Source: Nisaea nitritireducens (lineage in GTDB: Bacteria; Pseudomonadota; Alphaproteobacteria; Thalassobaculales; Thalassobaculaceae). From it: DNA of 64,000 bases. The stretch lies in NCBI RefSeq assembly GCF_014904795.1, contig NZ_JACZFS010000019.1:62001-126000 (forward strand), read 5' to 3'. Both the position numbers and the translations under genes were made by a program. A model generated the notes under the pieces. That model had not been told where the DNA came from. It did not search any database and was given only the letters and a program-made list of their open reading frames with translations. Below, in pieces: positions 17,106 through 26,553 of this stretch (positions within the stretch are counted from its first letter, which is position 1; the number at the start of each line of letters is the position of its first letter).

Positions 17106-17711
17106 ATGGAAGTCATTCTTCTGGAGCGTATCGAACGTCTCGGCCAGATGGGCGACGTCGTTACTGTAAAGCCGGGTTTTGCCCGCAACTTCTTGCTGCC
17201 GCAGGGTAAAGCCCTGCGTGCCAACAAGAACAACCTGACCCACTTCGAGGGCCGGCGGGCCCAGCTGGAAGCGGAAAACCTCGAGCGTAAGGCAGAAGCC
17301 GAACAGGTTGCCAAGAAGCTCGAAGGCCTGGTGGTTCCGGTCATCCGCGCCGCCGGCGACAGCGGCCAGCTCTACGGCTCCGTCACCTCGCGCGACATCG
17401 CCGAAGCAGTGACCGCCGCTGGCGTCACCATCAGCAAGCGCCAGGCTATTCTCGATCGCGCGCTGAAGGTCCTTGGTCTTGAGGAAATTCGCGTCGTTCT
17501 GCATCCGGAAGTCGCGGTGAACATCACCGTGAACATCGCCCGCAGCACGGACGAAGCCGAACAGCAGAAACTCCTCGGCCGCGCCGTCGGTACCGAAGAG
17601 AACGAAAACGACGACGAGGACGAAGTCGAAGTCGAAGTCCAGGCAGCCCCGGAAGCGACTGAAGAAGTTGCCGAGGACGCCGCCGAGGAAGAGAAGACCG
17701 AAGAGGCCTGA
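17106..17711 (+). CDS. rplI: 50S ribosomal protein L9 with acidic C-terminal tail
   Basis: Binds 23S rRNA near L1. It begins [19 protein letters not shown] and has [18 protein letters not shown], the N-terminal L9 signature, then the long helix and a C-terminal domain with [13 protein letters not shown]. The normal domain ends at about residue 150. Residues 160-201 form a very acidic tail (Asp/Glu runs with Val and Ala), a frequent alphaproteobacterial feature. A strong terminator follows 33 bp downstream and ends the rpsF operon. AAGGAGTAAG lies just before the ATG. Confidence 0.97.
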   Translation: MEVILLERIERLGQMGDVVTVKPGFARNFLLPQGKALRANKNNLTHFEGRRAQLEAENLERKAEAEQVAKKLEGLVVPVIRAAGDSGQLYGSVTSRDIAEAVTAAGVTISKRQAILDRALKVLGLEEIRVVLHPEVAVNITVNIARSTDEAEQQKLLGRAVGTEENENDDEDEVEVEVQAAPEATEEVAEDAAEEEKTEEA

Positions 17712-17744
17712 GCCTCCCGATTCTTCTCCATCTGGGCTATTCGG

Positions 17745-17779
17745 AAACGGCCACCCTTTTGGGCGGCCGTTTTCTTTTT
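17745..17779 (+). terminator. Rho-independent terminator of the rpsF-rplI operon
   Basis: AAACGGCCACCC (17745-17756), a TTTT loop and GGGCGGCCGTTT (17761-17772) form a long stem with a single A-C mismatch. TCTTTTT follows. Confidence 0.92.
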
Positions 17780-17838
17780 CACAAGCCGAAGCCGTTGAAA
17801 CGTGCGGGTCCGGTTATACTTATCCCCGTTATTCTGCT

Positions 17839-17883
17839 TTATCCACAAGCATAAGCCTTTGATATGTCACGGCTTGTGGATAA
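17839..17883. promoter_or_regulatory. Inverted pair of DnaA-box-like sites upstream of dnaB
   Basis: TTATCCACAAGC (17839-17850) and its exact reverse complement GCTTGTGGATAA (17872-17883) are separated by 21 bp. Each contains the consensus DnaA box TTATCCACA. A weaker TTATCCCCG lies at 17820-17828. The pair sits 44 bp before the dnaB start, so DnaA may regulate dnaB (inference). Confidence 0.65.
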
Positions 17884-17926
17884 GATTGCAGAAGACGTCC
17901 ACAGCCCTTCTTGGTATGTGTAGGCA

Positions 17927-19438
17927 ATGTCGAATTCAGAGCCCGTTTCCACTGTTGCATCGCTCCCGCTCGCGGAACCCCAAGCCAGCGCGTATCGGGA
18001 GCCACCCCATAACCTGGAAGCGGAGCAAGGTCTGCTCGGCGCGATCCTTGTCAACAACCGCGCCTTCGAGCGGGTGAGCGAATACCTCGCTGCCGACCAT
18101 TTCGCCGATGCTGTTCATGGCCGGATCTTCGCCGCCTGCGGACGCTTGATCGAAAAGGGCCAGATCGCCAACCCTGTCACCCTGAAAGGCTTGTTCGATC
18201 AGGATGAGTCCCTGCAGGAGGCCGGCGGCGCCCAGTATCTCGTCCGCCTCGCCGCCTCCGTCGTCACGGTGATCAACGCCGACGATTACGGCCAGGCGAT
18301 TTACGACAGCTTCCTGCGGCGCGAGTTGATCGATCTCGGCGGAGAAATCGTCAACGAAGCCTATGAGCACGATCTCGAACTGCCCGCATCGGAGCAGATC
18401 GAAGCAGCGGAATCGAAACTGTTCGGCCTCGCCGAACGCGGCTCCAGCCAGGGCGGTTTCCAGGATTTCGGAGAGGCTCTCACAAACTCGGTCCGGATGG
18501 CAGAAGAAGCCTTCAAGCGCGATGGCGGTCTCGCCGGTGTATCTTCCGGCCTGACGGACCTCGATGCCAAGCTCGGTGGCCTGCATCCGTCGGATCTGCT
18601 CATCCTGGCCGGACGGCCTGCCATGGGTAAAACGGCGCTGGCGACGAACATCGCGTTTCATGTGGCGACAGCATCCTTGAAAGATCCGGAGCTGGAACGG
18701 CAGGTCGTCGCGTTCTTCTCGCTGGAAATGTCGGCCGAACAGCTCGCCACCCGTATCCTCGCCGAGCAAACCGAGATTTCCTCGGAGCATATCCGACGCG
18801 GTGAACTTACCACCGAGGATTTCCAGAAGCTGGTTGCCGCCAGCCAGGATCTGGAACGCGCGCCGCTTTATATCGATGACACGCCGGCGATCTCTATCGC
18901 CACCATGCGTGCCAGAGCGCGGCGCCTGAAGCGCCAGCAGGGCTTGTCGCTCATCGTGGTCGACTACTTGCAGCTGATGCGCCCTTCCGTCGGTCAGCGG
19001 ACCGACAACCGGGTGCAGGAGATCTCCATGATCACCCAGGGCCTGAAGGCGATCGCCAAGGAACTGGATGTTCCGGTCATCGCACTGTCCCAGCTCTCCC
19101 GCGCGGTCGAGCAGCGCGACGACAAGCGGCCGGTGCTTGCCGACCTTCGTGAATCCGGATCGATCGAGCAGGACGCCGACGTCGTCATGTTCGTGTTTCG
19201 TGAGCAGTATTATCTGGAAAAAGGCGAACCGGCGCAGCGTATCGAGGAATCGGACGAGAAGTTCCACGATCGTCACGACCAGTGGAAAGAACGATGCGAA
19301 TCGTCCTACGGTAAGGCGGAAGTCATTATCGGAAAGCAGCGACACGGCCCGACTGGCACCGTGACCCTGCATTTCGAAGGCGCCACAACCCGTTTCTCCA
19401 ACTTCGTCGCAGACGACCATATCCCGGACAATTTCTAA
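17927..19438 (+). CDS. dnaB: Replicative DNA helicase
   Basis: Hexameric 5'-3' helicase at the replication fork. The N-terminal domain has PPHNLEAEQGLLGAILVNN (about residue 25). The RecA-like domain has Walker A GRPAMGKTALATN, the FFSLEMSAEQLATR segment, and Walker B LSLIVVDYLQLM, then ALSQLSRAVEQRDDKRP and SGSIEQDADVVMFV, all DnaB signatures. Length 503 is usual. No intein is present. It overlaps alr by one base (TAATG). Two inverted DnaA-type sites lie upstream. Confidence 0.97.
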   Translation: MSNSEPVSTVASLPLAEPQASAYREPPHNLEAEQGLLGAILVNNRAFERVSEYLAADHFADAVHGRIFAACGRLIEKGQIANPVTLKGLFDQDESLQEAGGAQYLVRLAASVVTVINADDYGQAIYDSFLRRELIDLGGEIVNEAYEHDLELPASEQIEAAESKLFGLAERGSSQGGFQDFGEALTNSVRMAEEAFKRDGGLAGVSSGLTDLDAKLGGLHPSDLLILAGRPAMGKTALATNIAFHVATASLKDPELERQVVAFFSLEMSAEQLATRILAEQTEISSEHIRRGELTTEDFQKLVAASQDLERAPLYIDDTPAISIATMRARARRLKRQQGLSLIVVDYLQLMRPSVGQRTDNRVQEISMITQGLKAIAKELDVPVIALSQLSRAVEQRDDKRPVLADLRESGSIEQDADVVMFVFREQYYLEKGEPAQRIEESDEKFHDRHDQWKERCESSYGKAEVIIGKQRHGPTGTVTLHFEGATTRFSNFVADDHIPDNF

Positions 19439-20574
19439 TGCTCGACACTCTCCCGGCGATTAACGGCTCCGGCGCCGCGTCGGAACTCGTGATCGACCTT
19501 GGTGCGGTCAAACAGAACTATCTCGATCTGAAAGAGCGCCTCGGCGGAGTCGAATGCGGCGCGGCGGTGAAGGCGGATGCCTATGGAACCGGCGTCGACC
19601 GGGTTGGACCGGCGCTGTTCGAGGCCGGCTGCCGGACATTCTTCGTCGCCACTGTCGACGAAGGTATCGCCCTGCGGGACGTACTTCCCCGTGCCCGCAT
19701 CGCCGTGCTGAACGGCCTGCTGCAGGGCACCGAGGAGGTTTTTCCCGAATACGGCCTGATCCCGGTGATCAACGATCTCGAGCAAGTTGCGCGAATCAGA
19801 CAGATGTGTGTCCAGGCCGACCGCGCCCTGCCGGCGATGCTGCATATCGACACCGGTATGAGCAGGCTCGGCCTGACCGCCGACGATATGAAATGGATTT
19901 CCGAAGAACCGGATGTGCTTGGTGGCCCGGACTGGCTCTATGCCCTTTCCCATCTCACGACTGCGGATGATCCGGACAACCCGTCGAACGCCGCGCAGCT
20001 TGCGCGCTTCAAGGAACAGCTGCCGCGCCTGCAAGGCAGGATGCAGGCCAGCCTTGCCAATTCCGCCGGCATCTTTCTCGGGCCGGATTATCATTTCAAT
20101 CTCGCCCGGCCCGGCTTCGCGCTTTATGGCGGGCGGGTGAAGGACGGCGAGCCCAGCCCCATGGCCCCCGTGGTTAGACTTTCAGGCCGCATCCTTCAGG
20201 TTCGTGCCGTTAAAGCCGGCGATACGGTCGGATATGGCGGCACACACAAGGTTCGTAAAGACGGGCGAATCGCGACCGTTGCAGTGGGCTATGCGGACGG
20301 ATATCTCCGCTCTCTGTCCAGCCAGGGCGCGGCCTATCTCGGAGAGCACAGGCTTCCGGTTGTCGGCCGCGTTTCCATGGATATGCTCGCGGTCGATGTC
20401 AGCGATGTCGACCGGGCCGAAATACATCCCGGCGGATTTGTCGAGCTTCTGGGACCGCACTATACGGTGAACGATGCAGCCGACGCGGCGGGAACCATCG
20501 GCTATGAAATATTGACAGGCCTCGGCCATCGCTATACCCGACGCTACATTGACGCGGGGAGCGGAGAGACCTGA
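19438..20574 (+). CDS. alr: Alanine racemase
   Basis: PLP enzyme making D-alanine for peptidoglycan. The PLP lysine is in AAVKADAYGTG (about residue 43). The substrate-side motif HIDTGMSRLGL is near 140, NFVRPG-like NLARPGFALYGG near 225, and the second catalytic Tyr in VGYGGTH near 265; SMDMLAVDVSD ends the core. Length is 378. The start overlaps the dnaB stop by one base, indicating coupling; dnaB-alr adjacency is seen in other alphaproteobacteria. Confidence 0.96.
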   Translation: MLDTLPAINGSGAASELVIDLGAVKQNYLDLKERLGGVECGAAVKADAYGTGVDRVGPALFEAGCRTFFVATVDEGIALRDVLPRARIAVLNGLLQGTEEVFPEYGLIPVINDLEQVARIRQMCVQADRALPAMLHIDTGMSRLGLTADDMKWISEEPDVLGGPDWLYALSHLTTADDPDNPSNAAQLARFKEQLPRLQGRMQASLANSAGIFLGPDYHFNLARPGFALYGGRVKDGEPSPMAPVVRLSGRILQVRAVKAGDTVGYGGTHKVRKDGRIATVAVGYADGYLRSLSSQGAAYLGEHRLPVVGRVSMDMLAVDVSDVDRAEIHPGGFVELLGPHYTVNDAADAAGTIGYEILTGLGHRYTRRYIDAGSGET

Positions 20575-20620
20575 TCATGCCAACCCAAATGCCCGGTTCC
20601 CATGCAGAAACCCCACGCGC

Positions 20621-21394
20621 ATGAATTTTCTTGCAGCGATCGGACGGACCTTTCTCGGCTTTCTCGCCGCCACCGGACGGCTGGCGGTGTTCACAGGCAT
20701 CACGATCGGTCATTGCGTGCGTCCGCCGATCTACTGGCGCCTGCTCGGCCGCCAACTGGTTGATATCGGCTACTACTCGCTGCCGGTCGTCGGCCTGACG
20801 ACCCTGTTCTCCGGCATGGTGCTGGCGCTGCAGAGCTATACCGGTTTTTCCCGATTCAATGCTGAAAGCGCGATCGCCACCGTGGTCGTGCTGTCCATGA
20901 CCCGCGAGCTTGGACCGGTGCTGGCCGGCCTCATGGTCGCCGGCCGTATCGGCGCTTCCATGGCTGCGGAAATCGGCACCATGCGGGTCACGGAACAGGT
21001 CGACGCGCTGACCACTCTGTCGACCAGTCCCTACAAGTATCTTGTCGTGCCGCGGGTGCTCGCGGGCATTATCAGCCTGCCCTTTCTGGTCCTGATTGGC
21101 GATGTCATCGGCGTCTTCGGCGGCTATCTGGTCGGCGTCAACAAACTCGGCTTCAATGCCGGCAGCTACCTGAAGAGTACTTTCGACTTTCTGGAAACCC
21201 AGGATGTGGTATCCGGCCTGGTGAAGGCCGCTGTTTTCGGTTTCCTCATCGCCCTCATGGGCTGCTATCACGGTTACCATTCCGGACGCGGCGCCCAGGG
21301 TGTCGGCCGGGCAACGACCAACGCCGTGGTCTCTGCATCGATCCTGATACTGATTTCGAACTATCTGATCACCGAACTGTTCTTCGCCCGCTAG
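20621..21394 (+). CDS. mlaE: MlaE family ABC transporter permease
   Basis: Inner-membrane permease of the Mla-type phospholipid transporter. The 257-residue protein begins MNFLAAIGRTFLGFLAATGR and has five or six membrane helices. Family motifs are TRELGPVLAGLMVAGRIGASMAAEIGTM, TEQVDAL, and the C-terminal GRATTNAVV. The ATG at 20621 is chosen over a longer frame overlapping alr; neither has a clear ribosome binding site. It pairs with the ATPase 16 bp downstream. No MlaD/MCE protein gene is in the window, so the substrate-binding part must lie elsewhere. Confidence 0.9.
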   Translation: MNFLAAIGRTFLGFLAATGRLAVFTGITIGHCVRPPIYWRLLGRQLVDIGYYSLPVVGLTTLFSGMVLALQSYTGFSRFNAESAIATVVVLSMTRELGPVLAGLMVAGRIGASMAAEIGTMRVTEQVDALTTLSTSPYKYLVVPRVLAGIISLPFLVLIGDVIGVFGGYLVGVNKLGFNAGSYLKSTFDFLETQDVVSGLVKAAVFGFLIALMGCYHGYHSGRGAQGVGRATTNAVVSASILILISNYLITELFFAR

Positions 21395-21410
21395 GCGGCA
21401 GGGAAACGCT

Positions 21411-22199
21411 ATGGCCGAACGCACGGCGGCACTGCCGAAAATCAGGATCCGGGGCCTTACCAAGTCCTTTGGCTCGAACCATGTGCTGCGCGGACTGGAC
21501 CTCGATATTGCCGATGCGGAATCCGTGGTGGTGATTGGCGGGTCCGGTACCGGCAAGTCCGTCCTGATCAAGACCATTACCGGCCTGATGGACGCCGATA
21601 GCGGCTCGGTTGAAATCGACGGGACTGACGTGTTGTCCCTGCCTCCGTCCGAGCGCCGCACCATGATGAGCCGCTTCGGGCTGCTGTTTCAGTCGGGCGC
21701 CCTCTTCGACTCGCTGACCGTGCTCGACAATGTCGCCTTCGGTCTGGTCGAGGCGCAGGGCATACCGCGCCGTGAGGCCCATGAACGAGCCGTGGACTTC
21801 ATGGCCCAGGTCGGACTGGAGCCGGATGTCGGTGCAATGTACCCCGGCGAGATATCGACCGGCATGCGCAAGCGCGCCGCACTCGCCCGCACCATCGCCA
21901 CGCGTCCCGAAGTGGTGTTCTTTGACGAGCCGACCACCGGACTCGACCCGATCATGGGCGACATCATCGACGAGCTGATCGTCAAATGCGTAGAGGAATT
22001 CAAGATCACCGCGCTTACCATCACCCACGACATGGACAGCGCTCGTCGGATCGGTAACCGCATCGCCATGCTCTATGAAGGCAAGATCATCTGGCAGGGC
22101 CCGACCACGGAGATCGATACTTCCGGCAATCCTTATGTGCACCAGTTCATCAACGGCCTCGAAGAGGGCCCGATTGAACTCGTTGCACGTCAAGCCTGA
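21411..22199 (+). CDS. mlaF: MlaF-type ABC transporter ATP-binding protein
   Basis: 262-residue ATPase of the Mla-type lipid transporter. Walker A is GGSGTGKSVLIK (about residue 42), the Q-loop FQSGALFDSLTV is typical of MlaF, the signature is STGMRKRAALARTIA, Walker B EVVFFDEPTTGLDP, and H-switch ITHDMDSA. The signature has STGM in place of the usual LSGG, as in MlaF relatives. It directly follows the permease gene. Confidence 0.93.
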   Translation: MAERTAALPKIRIRGLTKSFGSNHVLRGLDLDIADAESVVVIGGSGTGKSVLIKTITGLMDADSGSVEIDGTDVLSLPPSERRTMMSRFGLLFQSGALFDSLTVLDNVAFGLVEAQGIPRREAHERAVDFMAQVGLEPDVGAMYPGEISTGMRKRAALARTIATRPEVVFFDEPTTGLDPIMGDIIDELIVKCVEEFKITALTITHDMDSARRIGNRIAMLYEGKIIWQGPTTEIDTSGNPYVHQFINGLEEGPIELVARQA

Positions 22200-22213
22200 G
22201 CGGAGCGCACGCG

Positions 22214-23620
22214 ATGGCGAAATCCCAAGCCCGCTACGTCTGCCAGGAATGCGGTGGCGTCCAGCCTAAATGGTCCGGAAAGTGCGATGCCTGCGGCGCC
22301 TGGAACAGCCTGATTGAAGAGGTTGTCGAGAAAAGCGCGCCGAAGGGACTCGGTGGAGCGAAAGGCCGGAAGATCGATTTCGTCAGTCTCTCCGGAAGTT
22401 CCAAGAAATCGCCGCGCCGGGTCACGAACATCGCCGAGTTCGATCGGGTCGCGGGCGGTGGTCTCGTTCCCGGCTCGGTCGTGCTGATCGGCGGCGATCC
22501 TGGTATCGGTAAATCCACCCTGCTGCTGCAGGTGACTGCCAAACTCTCCGAAAACTCCCGCTGCGCCTATGTCTCCGGTGAAGAAGCACTGGATCAGGTG
22601 CGGATGCGCGCCCAGCGTCTCGGTGTCGCCGAGGCGCCCGTACAACTCGCTGCCGCCACCAGCGTGCGCGACATCGTCACCACGATGGACGGCGAGGATG
22701 CACCGGACGTGCTGGTGATCGATTCGATCCAGACCATGTATGTGGATGCCATCGACAGTGCACCCGGAACGGTCTCCCAGGTCCGCGCCTCGGCCCAGGA
22801 GTTGATCCGTGTCGCCAAACGGCGCGGGATCGTGCTGCTGCTGGTCGGACACGTGACCAAGGAAGGCACCATCGCCGGCCCCCGCGTGCTTGAGCACATG
22901 GTTGACACGGTGCTCTATTTCGAAGGCGAGCGCGGCCACCAATTCCGAATTCTGCGCGGCGTGAAGAACAGGTTTGGCCCGACCGACGAGATCGGCGTCT
23001 TCGAGATGACCGAAATCGGTCTTGCCGAAGTCACCAACCCGTCGGCCCTGTTCCTCGGCGACCGCCAGGACAATGTCTCGGGCGCCTGCGTCTTTGCCGG
23101 CATGGAAGGCACCCGGCCATTGCTCGTCGAGATCCAGGCACTGGTCGCCCCCTCACCTTATGGCACACCACGCCGGGCCGTGATCGGCTGGGATTCCGGC
23201 CGCCTCGCCATGGTCACAGCGGTGCTTGAGGCGCGCTGCGGTGTCGTGCTGGCCGGCAGCGACGTGTTTCTCAATGTCGCCGGCGGCCTGAAGGTCAGCG
23301 AACCGGCTGCCGATCTTGCCGTTGCGGCCGCCCTGCTTTCCTCGCTGACCGGGAAACCGGTTCCGTCGAATTCGGTCGTGTTCGGAGAAATCGGCCTCTC
23401 GGCCGAGATTCGTGCCGTATCCCATGCCGAGGCGCGGCTGAAAGAAGCCGCCAAGCTCGGATTTGAGCGCGCCATCATGCCGGAGCCGCGCCGCTCGTCG
23501 GGCGACAAGAAAGCTCCTCGCAATGGCAGCCTAACTCTTGCCACGATCAAGCATTTGCATGACCTGGTAGCCATGTTCCAGGACGAAACAAATATCGGCC
23601 GCAAAGCGGGAGAGGCGTAA
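22214..23620 (+). CDS. radA: DNA repair protein RadA
   Basis: RecA-like branch-migration ATPase that helps recombination. The N-terminal C4 zinc finger CQECGGVQPKWSGKCDACG is present, then Walker A GGDPGIGKSTLLLQ (about residue 95), the RadA-specific KNRFG motif in VKNRFGPTDEIG, and a Lon-protease-like C-terminal domain with SDVFLNVAGG and GEIGLSAEIRAV. Length 468 is typical. It starts 14 bases after mlaF and is followed by cvpA after 3 bases, a conserved radA-cvpA-purF order. Confidence 0.97.
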   Translation: MAKSQARYVCQECGGVQPKWSGKCDACGAWNSLIEEVVEKSAPKGLGGAKGRKIDFVSLSGSSKKSPRRVTNIAEFDRVAGGGLVPGSVVLIGGDPGIGKSTLLLQVTAKLSENSRCAYVSGEEALDQVRMRAQRLGVAEAPVQLAAATSVRDIVTTMDGEDAPDVLVIDSIQTMYVDAIDSAPGTVSQVRASAQELIRVAKRRGIVLLLVGHVTKEGTIAGPRVLEHMVDTVLYFEGERGHQFRILRGVKNRFGPTDEIGVFEMTEIGLAEVTNPSALFLGDRQDNVSGACVFAGMEGTRPLLVEIQALVAPSPYGTPRRAVIGWDSGRLAMVTAVLEARCGVVLAGSDVFLNVAGGLKVSEPAADLAVAAALLSSLTGKPVPSNSVVFGEIGLSAEIRAVSHAEARLKEAAKLGFERAIMPEPRRSSGDKKAPRNGSLTLATIKHLHDLVAMFQDETNIGRKAGEA

Positions 23621-23623
23621 GCC

Positions 23624-24292
23624 ATGGATAATCTGCCGGTCAATGTGACCGACATTGCGATCATCGCCGTGGTTCTACTCTCCGGTATTCTTGCCTTTGC
23701 ACGTGGATTTTTCCGCGAAGTGCTGTCCATCGGCTCATGGGTCGCGGCCTTTTTTGCCGCCCTCTACCTCTATCCTGTCGCAGCTCCCTATGTACGTCAG
23801 CTTCTGGGCTGGGGCGATATGGCCGATCTGGCGGCAGGTATCGCGGTTTTCGTCGTCTCGGTCATTGTAATGTCGCTGGTCACCCACTATGTTGCGGCCG
23901 CGTTACAAGGTAGCGGCCTCAGCGCCGTTGACCGCTCTCTCGGGTTTCTTTTCGGGATTGCCCGGGGCGCGGTACTGGTTTGCTTGCTCTATCTCGGACT
24001 TAACTGGCTGATCGAGGATGATGGCTATCCGCAATGGGTAACCGAAGCGCGCACACTGCCTCTCATCGAACAGGGAGCGGAGTCCCTTGTCAGCCTCGTG
24101 CCGCCAAAATTACGGCCGAAGCTTCGGAACGCCGCCGGAACCGCCGGCGAGAAAGCCCGACAGCAAACAGAAAAGCTGCTTTTCGAACGTCTGATCAGCC
24201 CGCCGGCAAAATCCGATGCGCCGAAGGACGGCGACGGATATACTGCCGATCAACGTCGGGGACTGGAAAAGGTCATCGAGAGCACGGATTGA
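23624..24292 (+). CDS. cvpA: CvpA family membrane protein
   Basis: A 222-residue inner-membrane protein of the CvpA (colicin V production) family. The start MDNLPVNVTDIAIIAVVLLS gives helix 1. FARGFFREVLSIGSWVAA, the family's best conserved motif, follows, then three more helices and the loop SAVDRSLGFLFGIARG. The last 80 residues are polar. Its exact role is not settled; relatives affect envelope stability and bile resistance. It lies between radA and purF, as in many proteobacteria. Confidence 0.92.
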   Translation: MDNLPVNVTDIAIIAVVLLSGILAFARGFFREVLSIGSWVAAFFAALYLYPVAAPYVRQLLGWGDMADLAAGIAVFVVSVIVMSLVTHYVAAALQGSGLSAVDRSLGFLFGIARGAVLVCLLYLGLNWLIEDDGYPQWVTEARTLPLIEQGAESLVSLVPPKLRPKLRNAAGTAGEKARQQTEKLLFERLISPPAKSDAPKDGDGYTADQRRGLEKVIESTD

Positions 24293-24341
24293 CGCTTTCG
24301 ATGAATGTGCCATGGACAGCAACCGGCAGGAGGATGTCGCC

Positions 24342-25823
24342 GTGACGGATCTGAAACAACCGTTGGACCGGTCCCCCGATTGGGACGACGATCATCTCCA
24401 CGAGGAGTGCGGCGTCTTTGGCGTCTTCGGCGCTCCCGATGCGGCCGCACTAACCGCTCTCGGGCTGCATTCCCTGCAACATCGCGGACAGGAATCCTGC
24501 GGCATTGTTTCCTGGGACGGCAACCACTTTCACGCCCACCGGGCGCTCGGACATGTGGGTGAGAATTTCGGCGACGAGTCGGCAAAGATCATCAACCAGC
24601 TCAAGGGCCACGCCTCCATCGGGCATAACCGCTATGCCACTACCGGCGGGGCCAATCTCCGAAACGTCCAGCCGCTCTTCGCCGATTTCGAATTCGGCGG
24701 CATGGCACTCTGCCATAACGGCAACCTGACCAACGCCATCGACCTGCGCGACAGCCTGGTCCGTCAGGGCTGTCTGTTCCAGTCCACCTCGGACACCGAA
24801 ACCATCATTCATCTGGTCGCCCGCAGCCCGCAGCACACCGTGCTGGACCGGGTGGTCGACGCCATGCAGAAGATCGTTGGCGCCTACTCTCTGGTCTGCC
24901 TCTCCCGCGACTCGCTGATCGGCATCCGCGATCCGTACGGCGTTCGCCCGCTGGTACTCGGCAAACTGGGCGATGCTCATATCCTTGCTTCGGAGACCTG
25001 CGCGCTCGACATCATCGGCGCCGATTTCGTCCGCGACGTGGAGCCTGGCGAAGTTGTTTACATCACGGAAAAAGGCGTTCAGTCGCTGAAGCCGTTTGCC
25101 AGCAAGCCGAGCCGTTTCTGCATCTTCGAATATATCTACTTCGCCCGGCCGGACAGCGTGATGGAAGGCAAGAGCGTCTATAACTCGCGCAAGGAAATCG
25201 GCGCGGTGCTGGCCAAGGAAAGTCACGTTGATGCCGACGTTGTCGTCCCGGTACCGGATTCCGGAGTTCCGGCGGCCATCGGCTATGCAGCGGCGGCTGG
25301 TATTTCCTTCGATCTGGGTATTATCCGCAATCACTATGTCGGCCGGACCTTTATCGAGCCAACGGACCATGTCCGGCATCTCGGTGTGAAGCTGAAGCAC
25401 AACGCGAACACAGCACAGCTCAAGGGCAAACGCGTCATTCTGGTGGACGATTCCATCGTCCGCGGCACCACCTCGACCAAGATCGTGGAAATGGTGCGCG
25501 CCGCCGGTGCCAAGGAAGTCCATATGCGGATCGCCAGCCCGCCGACGACCCATTCCTGCTTCTACGGTGTTGATACGCCGGAACGGGAAAAGCTGCTGGC
25601 TTCCAAAATGTCGGTGGATGAGATGGCTGAGTTGATCGGCGTCGACAGTCTCGCTTTCATATCCCATGACGGCCTCTATCAGGCCGTCGGCGAGGCCGCA
25701 CGCAACAATGAAAGCCCGCAATATTGCGATGCCTGCCTCACCGGCGACTATCCGATCGCGCTGATCGACCAGAACGACGGATCGAACGTCCGGCAGCTCT
25801 CCCTGCTGGCCGAGGCGTCCTGA
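24342..25823 (+). CDS. purF: Amidophosphoribosyltransferase
   Basis: First committed enzyme of purine synthesis: PRPP plus glutamine gives phosphoribosylamine. A short propeptide precedes the catalytic Cys in EECGVFGVFG. The glutaminase part has HRGQESCGI and GHNRYATTG, and the PRTase part has the PRPP loop VILVDDSIVRGTTS. The C-terminal part has cysteines consistent with an iron-sulfur-type PurF (IASPPTTHSCFYG, YCDACLTG). I choose GTG 24342 because a perfect AGGAGG lies 8 bases upstream (24328-24333); an ATG at 24312 would add 10 residues. Confidence 0.95.
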   Translation: MTDLKQPLDRSPDWDDDHLHEECGVFGVFGAPDAAALTALGLHSLQHRGQESCGIVSWDGNHFHAHRALGHVGENFGDESAKIINQLKGHASIGHNRYATTGGANLRNVQPLFADFEFGGMALCHNGNLTNAIDLRDSLVRQGCLFQSTSDTETIIHLVARSPQHTVLDRVVDAMQKIVGAYSLVCLSRDSLIGIRDPYGVRPLVLGKLGDAHILASETCALDIIGADFVRDVEPGEVVYITEKGVQSLKPFASKPSRFCIFEYIYFARPDSVMEGKSVYNSRKEIGAVLAKESHVDADVVVPVPDSGVPAAIGYAAAAGISFDLGIIRNHYVGRTFIEPTDHVRHLGVKLKHNANTAQLKGKRVILVDDSIVRGTTSTKIVEMVRAAGAKEVHMRIASPPTTHSCFYGVDTPEREKLLASKMSVDEMAELIGVDSLAFISHDGLYQAVGEAARNNESPQYCDACLTGDYPIALIDQNDGSNVRQLSLLAEAS

Positions 25824-25848
25824 CCAAACCATATTTGCTGAGAGTTCC

Positions 25849-26553
25849 ATGACCGGCATCCTCGACGGCCGCATTGCGGTGATCACCGGCGCGTCCCGCG
25901 GCATTGGCGCCGCCGTTGCCAAAGCCTTTGCCCGCGAAGGCGCACATGTCGTGCTTGTCGCCCGCACCGTGGGCGCGCTGGAGGAACTGGACGATGAAAT
26001 CCAGGCCGCAGGCGGCAGCGCCAGCCTGGTGCCCATGGATCTGATGGACTATCCGGCCATTGACCGGCTCGGCGCCGCTCTGCACGAGCGCTATGGCAAG
26101 ATCGATATCCTGGTCGCCAATGGCGGCATACTCGGCAATCTGACGCCGATGCACCATTACGATCCCAAGCTCTGGGAGCAGGTCATCGCGACTAATCTCA
26201 CCGCGAACCAGCGCCTGATCCGCAGCCTCGATCCTCTGCTCCGCCAGTCCGATGCAGGCCGGGCGATTTTCGTGACCGCCGATGCCGCTCACGGCGACAA
26301 GCCATTCTGGGGAGCCTATGCAGTCAGCAAGGCTGCTCTGGAGGCCATGGTCCGAAGCTATGCCGCGGAAAACACCAAGAGCAACATCAAGGCGAACCTG
26401 CTGAATCCCGGCGCAACGCGCACGAAACTCCGGGTCAACGCCTATCCGGGCGAGGATCAGGCATCGGTCAAACCGCCTGAAGACCTCGTGCCCCTGTTCC
26501 TTGAGCTGGCCTCGCCGGAATGCAAGCGCAACGGCGATCTGGTCAATGCCTAG
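25849..26553 (+). CDS. SDR family protein lacking the usual catalytic serine
   Basis: A 234-residue short-chain dehydrogenase close in style to E. coli YciK. The cofactor motif TGASRGIGAAVAKAFAREG is intact, NGG replaces NAG in LVANGGILGN, and YxxxK is in WGAYAVSKAALEAM. Where YciK has SSS before the active-site Tyr, this protein reads TADAAHGDKPFWGAY, so the serine normally 12-14 residues before Tyr is missing. It may be inactive, or use Thr. The C-terminus overlaps the start of the next gene (ATGCCTAG). The substrate is unknown. Confidence 0.85.
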   Translation: MTGILDGRIAVITGASRGIGAAVAKAFAREGAHVVLVARTVGALEELDDEIQAAGGSASLVPMDLMDYPAIDRLGAALHERYGKIDILVANGGILGNLTPMHHYDPKLWEQVIATNLTANQRLIRSLDPLLRQSDAGRAIFVTADAAHGDKPFWGAYAVSKAALEAMVRSYAAENTKSNIKANLLNPGATRTKLRVNAYPGEDQASVKPPEDLVPLFLELASPECKRNGDLVNA

